From Cyanobacteria bacterium UBA11370 (GTDB taxonomy: Bacteria; Cyanobacteriota; Cyanobacteriia; Cyanobacteriales; Coleofasciculaceae), in contig DNGI01000044.1 in assembly GCA_003486645.1 (NCBI GenBank), forward strand, positions 1 to 6,598: a DNA stretch of 6,598 bases, read 5' to 3'. The notes under the pieces are model-generated. The model made no database searches. It was given only the letters and a program-made list of their open reading frames with translations, and was not told the origin of the DNA. Shown here piece after piece: positions 1-5,490 of this stretch. The position numbers were made by a program, and so were the translations under genes. How positions within the stretch are numbered: the first letter of the stretch is position 1; each line of letters starts with the position of its first letter.

Positions 1-23
1 TTAATTGTGATGAATGATATCCA

Positions 24-52
24 GTAGAGACGTTGCAATGCAACGTCTCTAC
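24..52. repeat. 29-bp near-perfect palindrome (dispersed cyanobacterial repeat type)
   Basis: The left arm GTAGAGACGTTGCA and the right arm TGCAACGTCTCTAC are exact 14-base reverse complements around one central A at position 38. The outer GTAGAGACG / CGTCTCTAC parts match, from memory, a palindrome family scattered between genes in many filamentous cyanobacteria with a variable core. It begins 27 bases past the stop codon of the minus-strand reductase, so in that transcript it would fold into a very stable hairpin. No T-run follows on the minus strand, so a classical intrinsic terminator is not supported, although a 3'-end stabilising or attenuating role is possible. Confidence 0.8.
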
Positions 53-79
53 ACCTCCCATAATTAATGGCATGAACCA

Positions 80-2422
80 CTAGGAACCTGCCACCTGCAT
101 TTCTCGATCCATCAACCACTTCTTGAAACTACCAGGATTCACAATTCCAGCTTGCACCATGCGCGTATTGCATTCATGTGCCGCTTCAATAAATAAACGC
201 GCTTCTTCAATCAACTGCTTAGAACGATCTAGATCCACTGAATCATTACGATGTTCATACGCATTGAACAAATAACTCGCAAATTTACCTCCAGCAAATG
301 GATCAAAAAATAGCTTCGTATCGTAGAAATATTGGCGGAACTCACTCACAATTGCATCGGGATTATTCGGAATATCAACATTCGGCACCTTCAGCAAAGC
401 TTGCGCTGCACTCAGCATCGCTTCTAGTGCTTTATCTGCGGCTTTCTTAACATTGCCATTCGTCGAATCTCCCTCTAACAAAAGAGTCGCATCAAAATAA
501 GCACTTTCCGCCTTTGCTACACCAAAATCGGTTAACGAGACAACCTCACCTGCACATTCTCCAACGCCAATATCTCCAATCGTATATTCACGCGCATCGC
601 CCCAATCGGTATAGAAGGATTTATCCACACTATAAGCAGGAACTTGCACAAACGGTTGCACTCGTTCCTTAATTTCCTTCTTCCCGATCCGGTTAACAAA
701 CTGCGGGAACTTCTCACCATTTTGGCGTTCCCGCATATACATATCCACCAAAAATTCCACCACATCGGGTATATTTTTGGAAGGAAGTACGCCCAAAGAT
801 TGCCCATATTGAGCCGCATTATTGTCCCATTCACCCCCTAAAATCAGATGGAAATGGGGAACACGATGGCGATCAACCAAACGACTCGATCCGTAGAAGC
901 CAATTTCTGCTACCATTTGCTGACCGCAGGAATTGAAACAACCACTAACTTTAATCCGAATATCCTTCACGGCTTCTTCGTATTGCCAGCCTTTAATAGT
1001 TAGGCGATCGCGTAATTCCGCCGCTAAACCGCGAGAACTGGAAATCCCTAACTTACAGGTATCTGTCCCTGGACAAGACGTAATATCAACGATAGATTCC
1101 GCCCCCGCCGTATGCAAATTAATCGCTTTTAGCGCTAAGTAAAGTGCAGGTAAATCGGCTTCATGAATCCACCGCAACAGCAGATTTTGTTCAACGGTAG
1201 TGCGAGTGCTATCGGGGGTAAAGCGACGGGCAATATCAGCAACACCGCGCATTTGTTGAGAGGTTAAATCACCCAAAGGTAGGGCAATACTAACACAGGT
1301 AAATCCTTCTTGTCGTTGATAATAAACGTTGGTAAACTTCCATTTTTCAAACGCTTCTACATCTTCTCCCAAATCAATCGATTGACCTGTAGAAACAGGT
1401 TCAGGCAATCCCGATTCCTCAAAACTAGGAATAGTTTCCAACCAATCTGTCCATTTGGGATCATTTTCCAACGTCGCCCGTTCTTCTTTAACTAAACGTC
1501 GGAATTCATCAATACCCAGCTTAGAAACCAGAAACTTAATTCGCGCCTTATTCCGATTTTTCTTTTCACCTAAACGAGCATACACTCTAGCGATCGCTTG
1601 AGATAACGGTAATAATTCTTCAACTGGGACAAATTCATCCAGTAGTTTCGCTAAATGGGGAACTGCACCTAACCCTCCACCGACATACAGTTCAAAACCT
1701 TCTTTCTCCACGCCATCTACCACCTTTTTAGTGGCAATTAATCCCATGTCGTGCATGAAGGTTAAACCGCAAGGATGCTGCTTGCAACCGGAAAAGGCAA
1801 TCTTAAACTTCCGACCAAAATCTTGCACATCCCGGTGTCCTAAGAAATAATGGGTTGCAGCATAGGCATAACCCGTCACATCAAAGGCTTCATCATGGCA
1901 AACTCCAGCCAGAGGGCAAGCTGTCACATTACGAACGGAATTTCCGCAAGCTTCACGAGTGGTAATACCCACCGCAGCCAAACGGCGGTGCATATCTGGG
2001 GTATCTTCAATCGAAATGTAATGAAGTTGGAAATCCTGACGGGTAGTAACGTGTAAAATGCAATCGGAATACTCCTCAGCAATATCCGCCAACACTTCCA
2101 TCTGTTCAGCCGTTAGCCCCCCATAAGGAACTTTGATGCGCTGCATTCCAGGGGCTTCCCATTTGGTTTCTGGCCCTTTGGTTAACTCCCGATGGGGAAA
2201 GGGAATTTCTTGGGATTTCTCACCATCATACCGGAAACCATTATCGTATCGTTGACCATAGGCTCCCCGGCGCAGGCGTAACTCCGCAAAAACTTTCTCC
2301 TCCAGCTTGCCTTGACAGCGCAGTCTCATCTGGGTTTCAAATGTATCGATTTCCTCTGCCCAATTAGGAGGCATTTTGTCGGCGAGGACGGATTTCCAAG
2401 TCAAGGGTTGTTGGGTAGTCAT
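80..2422 (-). CDS. Siroheme/4Fe-4S sulfite (nitrite/sulfite) reductase with C-terminal HEPN-like extension
   Basis: A 780-residue assimilatory-type reductase, expected to be cytosolic and to reduce sulfite to sulfide by six electrons. It has the family's two pseudo-repeats, each a ferredoxin-like half domain followed by a siroheme/4Fe-4S domain (about residues 45-330 and 360-590). The cluster ligands are C450, C456, C495 and C499; C-x5-C, 38 residues, C-x3-C is the spacing of E. coli CysI. R128, R164, K205 and K207 line up with the CysI substrate quartet. Nitrite reductases have Asn at the last of these, so sulfite is the likelier substrate. Residues 638-750 form an extra helical, HEPN-like domain without the R-x4-6-H RNase motif. 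The first repeat also carries four cysteines (169, 175, 213, 218). The ATG at 2422 is preferred over the TTG at 2476 because AGGA lies 9 bases upstream of it. No reductase flavoprotein is adjacent, so ferredoxin is the probable donor. A nitrite-reducing role is not excluded. Confidence 0.9.
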   Translation of the reverse strand: MTTQQPLTWKSVLADKMPPNWAEEIDTFETQMRLRCQGKLEEKVFAELRLRRGAYGQRYDNGFRYDGEKSQEIPFPHRELTKGPETKWEAPGMQRIKVPYGGLTAEQMEVLADIAEEYSDCILHVTTRQDFQLHYISIEDTPDMHRRLAAVGITTREACGNSVRNVTACPLAGVCHDEAFDVTGYAYAATHYFLGHRDVQDFGRKFKIAFSGCKQHPCGLTFMHDMGLIATKKVVDGVEKEGFELYVGGGLGAVPHLAKLLDEFVPVEELLPLSQAIARVYARLGEKKNRNKARIKFLVSKLGIDEFRRLVKEERATLENDPKWTDWLETIPSFEESGLPEPVSTGQSIDLGEDVEAFEKWKFTNVYYQRQEGFTCVSIALPLGDLTSQQMRGVADIARRFTPDSTRTTVEQNLLLRWIHEADLPALYLALKAINLHTAGAESIVDITSCPGTDTCKLGISSSRGLAAELRDRLTIKGWQYEEAVKDIRIKVSGCFNSCGQQMVAEIGFYGSSRLVDRHRVPHFHLILGGEWDNNAAQYGQSLGVLPSKNIPDVVEFLVDMYMRERQNGEKFPQFVNRIGKKEIKERVQPFVQVPAYSVDKSFYTDWGDAREYTIGDIGVGECAGEVVSLTDFGVAKAESAYFDATLLLEGDSTNGNVKKAADKALEAMLSAAQALLKVPNVDIPNNPDAIVSEFRQYFYDTKLFFDPFAGGKFASYLFNAYEHRNDSVDLDRSKQLIEEARLFIEAAHECNTRMVQAGIVNPGSFKKWLMDREMQVAGS

Positions 2423-2431
2423 CTTGATGTA

Positions 2432-2435
2432 TCCT
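2432..2435 (-). promoter_or_regulatory. Shine-Dalgarno site deciding the reductase start
   Basis: Read on the minus strand, AGGA is followed by a 9-base spacer and then the ATG at 2422-2420. The only in-frame alternative upstream is a TTG at 2476. It would add 18 residues that resemble nothing in the reductase family. This supports the 780-residue form. Confidence 0.55.
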
Positions 2436-2482
2436 GGGGAAAAATTGTTGGCTCCGCTACAGATAGGCACTATCAACCTATG

Positions 2483-2505
2483 GATTTGTCATTGTCGCAC
2501 AAATC
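2483..2505. promoter_or_regulatory. Inverted repeat GATTTGT-N9-ACAAATC, possible operator
   Basis: Perfect 7-base arms (2483-2489 and 2499-2505) separated by 9 bases, 61-83 bases upstream of the reductase ATG. The geometry (short AT-rich arms, about one helical turn and a half between centres) suits a dimeric regulator. LysR-type activators such as CysR- or NtcB-like proteins control sulfur and nitrogen assimilation genes in cyanobacteria, but a symmetric T-N11-A core is not present. No regulator can be named. Confidence 0.35.
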
Positions 2506-2511
2506 TCTGGT

Positions 2512-2525
2512 ATTCCGAGCGGAAT
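2512..2525. promoter_or_regulatory. Inverted repeat ATTCCG-AG-CGGAAT, possible operator
   Basis: A perfect 6-base inverted repeat with a 2-base spacer, about 90-103 bases upstream of the reductase start and only 6 bases from the GATTTGT repeat. The tight dyad could not form a stable RNA hairpin, having a 2-base loop, so a protein-binding dyad is the better reading. It could serve the reductase gene or the divergent DUF262 promoter. The regulator is unknown. Confidence 0.35.
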
Positions 2526-2542
2526 TTAGTATTTTTTTACAA

Positions 2543-2572
2543 TTGTTAGGGTTTGTAGAGGCAATCTAAAAT
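2543..2572 (+). promoter_or_regulatory. Candidate sigma70-type promoter of the DUF262-HEPN unit
   Basis: A TTGTTA box (2543-2548; 4 of 6 matches to TTGACA), an 18-base spacer and a TAAAAT box (2567-2572; 5 of 6 matches to TATAAT) sit about 100 bases upstream of the DUF262 ATG. Transcription would start near 2579, which is the left edge of the CTATCTT/AAGATAG inverted repeat. The prediction is by eye, and AT-rich spacers give chance matches. Confidence 0.4.
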
Positions 2573-2577
2573 TAGGT

Positions 2578-2595
2578 CTATCTTATGGAAGATAG
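2578..2595. promoter_or_regulatory. Inverted repeat CTATCTT-ATGG-AAGATAG at the predicted transcription start
   Basis: Perfect 7-base arms around a 4-base loop. The position, just past the candidate -10 box, is where a repressor operator would block initiation. Alternatively the repeat would form a 7-bp hairpin at the very 5' end of the DUF262 transcript. No T-run follows, so it is not a terminator. Autoregulation of the two-gene unit is a reasonable guess only. Confidence 0.35.
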
Positions 2596-2657
2596 CAGGG
2601 AATAGGGATAACCCAGACATCATGATAGCTAGAATTGGAAAGTAGAGGAAGCGGTAA

Positions 2658-2662
2658 GAGGA
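2658..2662 (+). promoter_or_regulatory. Ribosome binding site of the DUF262 gene
   Basis: GAGGA followed by a 7-base spacer before the ATG at 2670. This is strong for a cyanobacterium and fixes the start of the DUF262 protein. The lipoyl-family gene downstream has no such site. Confidence 0.7.
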
Positions 2663-2669
2663 TATATAA

Positions 2670-3785
2670 ATGACCCTACAAGATGAGATTGACAAAAGAA
2701 GCACTGAGGTCAAATCTGACAGCTACTCAATGTCAATAGGTGAATTAACCAACCTCTACACTGATGAAGAAATAGATATACACCCAGAGTTTCAGCGATT
2801 TTATCGTTGGTCTCCTTTACAAAAGACTAAGTTAATAGAATCTATTTTGTTAGGAATTCCCCTTCCACCTATCTTTGTGTCTCAGCGTAAAGATGGGGTT
2901 TGGGATGTTGTAGATGGACTACAGAGATTGTCTACTATTTTCCAGTTTATGGGCATTCTTCTGGATGAAGATAAGAAGCAAGTTGAGCCTTTAATTTTGG
3001 AAGAGACCAAGTATCTACCTTCTCTAAAGGATAAAAAATGGGATGATCCTGATGATCCTGAAAATAAAAAATCTTTTACTCCGGCTCAAAAGCTTTTTAT
3101 TAAGAGATCCAAGCTGGATGTCAAAATTATACTAAAAGAGAGCGACGAAAAAAGTAAATATGAACTGTTTCAGCGATTGAATACTGGAGGTTCGCCACTC
3201 TCAGATCAAGAGTTGAGAAATTGTATCCTGATCATGGAAAATCGCGATATGTTTTCCTGGTTATCTGAACTAGCTAATGATGAAGGATTTGAGCAGTGCA
3301 TTGTTTTGACTGATCGTGCCAAAGAAGAACAATATGACATGGATCTAGCGCTTCGCTTTGTAGTTTTTAGAACTCTTAATGCTGAAGAAGTTAAGAGGGC
3401 AAAAGATATTAATGAGTTTGTAACGGATAAAATGCTAGAGGCAGCAAGAAATCCTGATTTTAATTTTGATCAAGAAGCTGAGGCATTTAGAGCTACTTTC
3501 AGAATTTTAAATGAAAGTATAGGAGCGGATTGCTTCCATAGATATGATGTTCAAAAGCAAAGATTTTTAGGTGGATTTCTGTTATCTGCATTTGAGGCAG
3601 TTGCTCTTGGTGTTGGATATAATTATGAAGCTATTTTAGAAGCCAAAGAAAGTTTTAATATTTTAGACCGGATTAAAAAGTTATGGGGGGATAAAGAATT
3701 TCTTAAAAGGATTGGCTCCGGAAAAACGGCTAGCTTGAGGATGCCAAGAATAGTACCTTTGGGAAGAGAGCTATTCAAACCATGA
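2670..3785 (+). CDS. DUF262 (GmrS-N/ParB-like fold) protein, probable defence component
   Basis: A 371-residue soluble protein of the DUF262 family, which supplies the nucleotide-binding or hydrolysing and DNA-modification-sensing module of GmrSD (type IV restriction), BrxU and SspE. Visible marks are the F41-Q-R-x3-W47 strand, the K54-LIESIL-x3-P-x-P helix (54-66), V80-V-D-G-L-Q-R86 (the DGQQR motif with Leu for the first Gln), and the conserved F167-QRLNTGGS-x3-S-x-QELR (167-183). The remaining C-terminal half is mostly helical. The HNH/DUF1524 domain that is fused to DUF262 in GmrSD is absent; the chain ends at residue 371 without a D-H-x2-P type motif. Its stop codon overlaps the start of the HEPN gene, so a partner nuclease may take over the effector role. 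Base composition is AT-rich compared with the reductase. The family call is firm, but the precise activity is unknown. Confidence 0.9.
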   Translation: MTLQDEIDKRSTEVKSDSYSMSIGELTNLYTDEEIDIHPEFQRFYRWSPLQKTKLIESILLGIPLPPIFVSQRKDGVWDVVDGLQRLSTIFQFMGILLDEDKKQVEPLILEETKYLPSLKDKKWDDPDDPENKKSFTPAQKLFIKRSKLDVKIILKESDEKSKYELFQRLNTGGSPLSDQELRNCILIMENRDMFSWLSELANDEGFEQCIVLTDRAKEEQYDMDLALRFVVFRTLNAEEVKRAKDINEFVTDKMLEAARNPDFNFDQEAEAFRATFRILNESIGADCFHRYDVQKQRFLGGFLLSAFEAVALGVGYNYEAILEAKESFNILDRIKKLWGDKEFLKRIGSGKTASLRMPRIVPLGRELFKP

Positions 3786-4453
3786 CCAAGATTCGGACTG
3801 TATCTCAGTTAAGCGATAAGCTGTCTGAGGAAATCGCATGGCGAAAAAAAGAGCTAATTTACATCAAGAGTTTAATTGAAAAAAATAGATATAAAAGTGT
3901 CGAATCTACTTTGATTAGAAGTGGAACTGCACTTTTGTATGCACACTGGGAAGGCTTTATTAAAAATGCGGCAACATCTTATGTGGAATTTGTTGCCAGA
4001 CAAAATCTCAAATATTCAGAACTAGCACCTAGCTTTCTTGCTTTATCTGTCAAAAGGCAACTTCATGAAGCTCAAGAAAGTTACAGAGCAGTTATATTCA
4101 CTAAAGTTGTGGATTTCTTAATCGCAGGATTAGAATCCAAATGTTCAATTCAATGGGATGATGCAATTAAGACTCAATCAAATCTTAATTCGGAAGTTTT
4201 GAAAGATATTATCTGCATCCTGGGACTAGACTACTCTTTCTACGAAACAAAAGAAAAAATTATTGATGAAACCTTACTTCGTTCTAGAAATGAAATAGCC
4301 CATGGACAATATCTACTAATGCAGTTTGATCAGTATATTGAATTACATCGTGAGATTATATCTTTGCTCGACTTATTCAAAGATCAAATAGAGAATGCAT
4401 CTACATCCAGAGCCTATCTTCGTACCACGAAGTCTAAGTCATTCTTAGTATAG
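3782..4453 (+). CDS. HEPN-like nuclease, MAE_28990/MAE_18760 type
   Basis: A 223-residue, almost entirely helical protein. Resemblance to the MAE_28990/MAE_18760 HEPN family rests on the N-terminal W20-R-K-K-E-L segment, the helix A50-LLYAHWEGFIK (50-61), and the late R169-N-E-I-A-H174 motif. The last of these is the R-x4-H signature that forms the metal-independent RNase site of active HEPN toxins when two subunits pair. No signal peptide or membrane segment is seen. The ATG lies inside ATGA, overlapping the DUF262 stop by 4 bases. That implies translational coupling and a fixed ratio of the two products, as in restriction or toxin-antitoxin pairs. A purine-rich GGGAAGAGAG lies 11 bases upstream. 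Probable role: RNA-cleaving effector controlled or triggered by the DUF262 partner. It could instead be a neutraliser, or a structural HEPN. Confidence 0.85.
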   Translation: MTKIRTVSQLSDKLSEEIAWRKKELIYIKSLIEKNRYKSVESTLIRSGTALLYAHWEGFIKNAATSYVEFVARQNLKYSELAPSFLALSVKRQLHEAQESYRAVIFTKVVDFLIAGLESKCSIQWDDAIKTQSNLNSEVLKDIICILGLDYSFYETKEKIIDETLLRSRNEIAHGQYLLMQFDQYIELHREIISLLDLFKDQIENASTSRAYLRTTKSKSFLV

Positions 4454-4465
4454 AGATTGCAAGTT

Positions 4466-4471
4466 TATAAA
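4466..4471 (+). promoter_or_regulatory. Possible -10 box (TATAAA) for the lipoyl-family gene
   Basis: TATAAA lies 51 bases before the ATG at 4523, in the 69-base gap after the HEPN gene. No convincing -35 box stands at 16-18 bases upstream, so the gene may instead be read through from the DUF262-HEPN unit. This is a weak call. Confidence 0.2.
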
Positions 4472-4522
4472 GTACACCATCTCGTCTAATCAAAAATTAC
4501 CTTCACCATTCCACAATCCTAA

Positions 4523-5272
4523 ATGCGTGAAACCTGGCGCTTCCTCCCCCTCCTCCAAGCATCGGGAACTGTACAAATGGCGATCGATACTTGGCTATTT
4601 AACCAATACGAAAATGGACAACATCCGCCTACTCTACGCTTTTATACTTGGTCGCCTCCTGCCCTTTCTCTAGGATACCTGCAAAAAAAATGGCCCGAAC
4701 ATTGGCATCATCTAAGCTACCAAGGACAATCTCTTGACCTCGTTCGTCGTCCAACAGGGGGTAGAACGGTGCTTCATCAGGGGGATTTAACCTATGCCAT
4801 TATTACGTCAGTAGGTGCTAAAAAAAGCTGGGGTATTTATGAAGAAATCTGTGAATTTCTAATCCAAGGTTGGAAAACATTGGGTATTGAATTGCAGTAT
4901 GGTTCTAATGTACGGGGTTACATTCACAATCCAAGTTGCTTTAATACAGCAACCGCCGCCGACTTAGTTACTGCTGATGGTAGTAAACTGATTGGTAGTG
5001 CCCAACGAAAGGGAAAAAAGGCAATTCTGCAACATGGATCTATGATTTTATCTACCGATAAACGTTTATTTCAGGATATCTTTAATCAAGCTGCTCCTTG
5101 GACTACCTCGCTTTGTCATCCACAGGAACACGAGAACCTAATTCCAACTATTATAGATGCACTGACAGAGGCAGCCAAACAATGTTTTGACATAGAATTG
5201 ATTACTCAACCCTTCTCTGAGGCAGAATGGCAAGACATCCTAAATCAATCTTTTTCCTTTCCTCTATCTTAG
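4523..5272 (+). CDS. LipM/LplA-family octanoyl- or lipoyl-protein transferase
   Basis: A 249-residue cytosolic member of the BPL_LplA_LipB fold, which attaches octanoyl or lipoyl groups to the lysine of lipoyl domains (H protein, E2 subunits). Seen: an N-terminal W5-R-F-L start with M19-A-I-D as in Bacillus LipM, the R75-R-P-T-G-G-R81 acyl-AMP/substrate loop, H85-Q-G-D-L-T-Y, K155-L-I-G-S-A-Q-R with the invariant lysine, and L169-Q-H-G172. C139, in N-P-S-C-F about 16 residues before that lysine, matches the catalytic Cys of LipM octanoyltransferases. This favours acyl transfer from acyl carrier protein over ATP-dependent ligation. The C-terminal half is slightly shorter than Bacillus LipM (about 278 residues). 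There is no Shine-Dalgarno sequence before the ATG, which is common in cyanobacteria; the start is supported by homology-like spacing to W5. It is not functionally tied to the upstream DUF262-HEPN pair. A lipoate-protein ligase activity is the main alternative. Confidence 0.85.
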   Translation: MRETWRFLPLLQASGTVQMAIDTWLFNQYENGQHPPTLRFYTWSPPALSLGYLQKKWPEHWHHLSYQGQSLDLVRRPTGGRTVLHQGDLTYAIITSVGAKKSWGIYEEICEFLIQGWKTLGIELQYGSNVRGYIHNPSCFNTATAADLVTADGSKLIGSAQRKGKKAILQHGSMILSTDKRLFQDIFNQAAPWTTSLCHPQEHENLIPTIIDALTEAAKQCFDIELITQPFSEAEWQDILNQSFSFPLS

Positions 5273-5490
5273 GCATGAGTAATAGAATTTTGGATTTTGG
5301 ATTGGGTAGGACACACTCTGTCAGAGGTTCAGTAACTCATGTGCAACATTTCTTTTTTAAATTGGTATCATAAGAGACTAAGTTGCTGATTTTTGTTGGG
5401 TGACGATCACTAATAAACATCTCCAGAACTTAAGTTTTGACTTAGCAAGATAATACGAATTTAATCACGTGCGATCGCTCTTGCTACTGC
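5273..5490. other. Convergent intergenic spacer without a gene
   Basis: This is the gap between the stops of the lipoyl-family gene and the QEGR-repeat gene. It holds the ATTTTGG heptad repeat, a 10-base palindrome AACTTAAGTT (5427-5436), a weak GTGA-CGA-TCAC dyad (5400-5410) and one HIP1 octamer (5471-5478). I see no strong hairpin followed by a T-run, so termination of the two converging transcripts is not explained by a recognisable intrinsic terminator. No coding potential or tRNA is visible. Confidence 0.6.
5287..5300. repeat. Heptad tandem repeat ATTTTGG x2
   Basis: Two exact copies of ATTTTGG followed by a partial ATTGGG. Short WGGATTTT-type tandem repeats of this kind are widespread in intergenic DNA of filamentous cyanobacteria. 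Only two copies are present, so chance cannot be ruled out. Confidence 0.4.

Noticed and set aside
532..834. Open frames lying within the reductase region (532-834, 644-841, 933-1142, 1310-1495, 1850-2056, 2312-2569)
   Set aside because: They sit antisense to or out of frame with a clearly conserved 780-residue gene, lack recognisable motifs and ribosome sites, and are best explained as shadows.
2423..2476. Eighteen-residue N-terminal extension of the reductase from a TTG codon
   Set aside because: The codon is TTG, the extra residues do not look like the family, and the ATG at 2422 has its own AGGA site 9 bases upstream.
2529..2540. GTA-TTTTTT-TAC as an NtcA nitrogen-control box upstream of the reductase
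   Set aside because: NtcA sites have the form GTA-N8-TAC; here the spacing is N6 and the spacer is a T-run, so a chance match is more likely.
4434..4448. CTAAG-TCATT-CTTAG hairpin at the end of the HEPN gene as a terminator
   Set aside because: The stem is only five mostly AT pairs, it lies inside the coding region, and no T-run follows.
80..5272. Joint sulfur-lipoate pathway (as in sHdr sulfur oxidation) uniting the reductase and the LipM/LplA-like gene
   Set aside because: No heterodisulfide-reductase-like subunit or lipoate-binding protein is present, the genes are on opposite strands, and the two are separated by an unrelated cassette.
5273..5490. Insertion-sequence remnant in the convergent spacer
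   Set aside because: No transposase fragment, matching terminal inverted repeats or target duplication could be found by eye.
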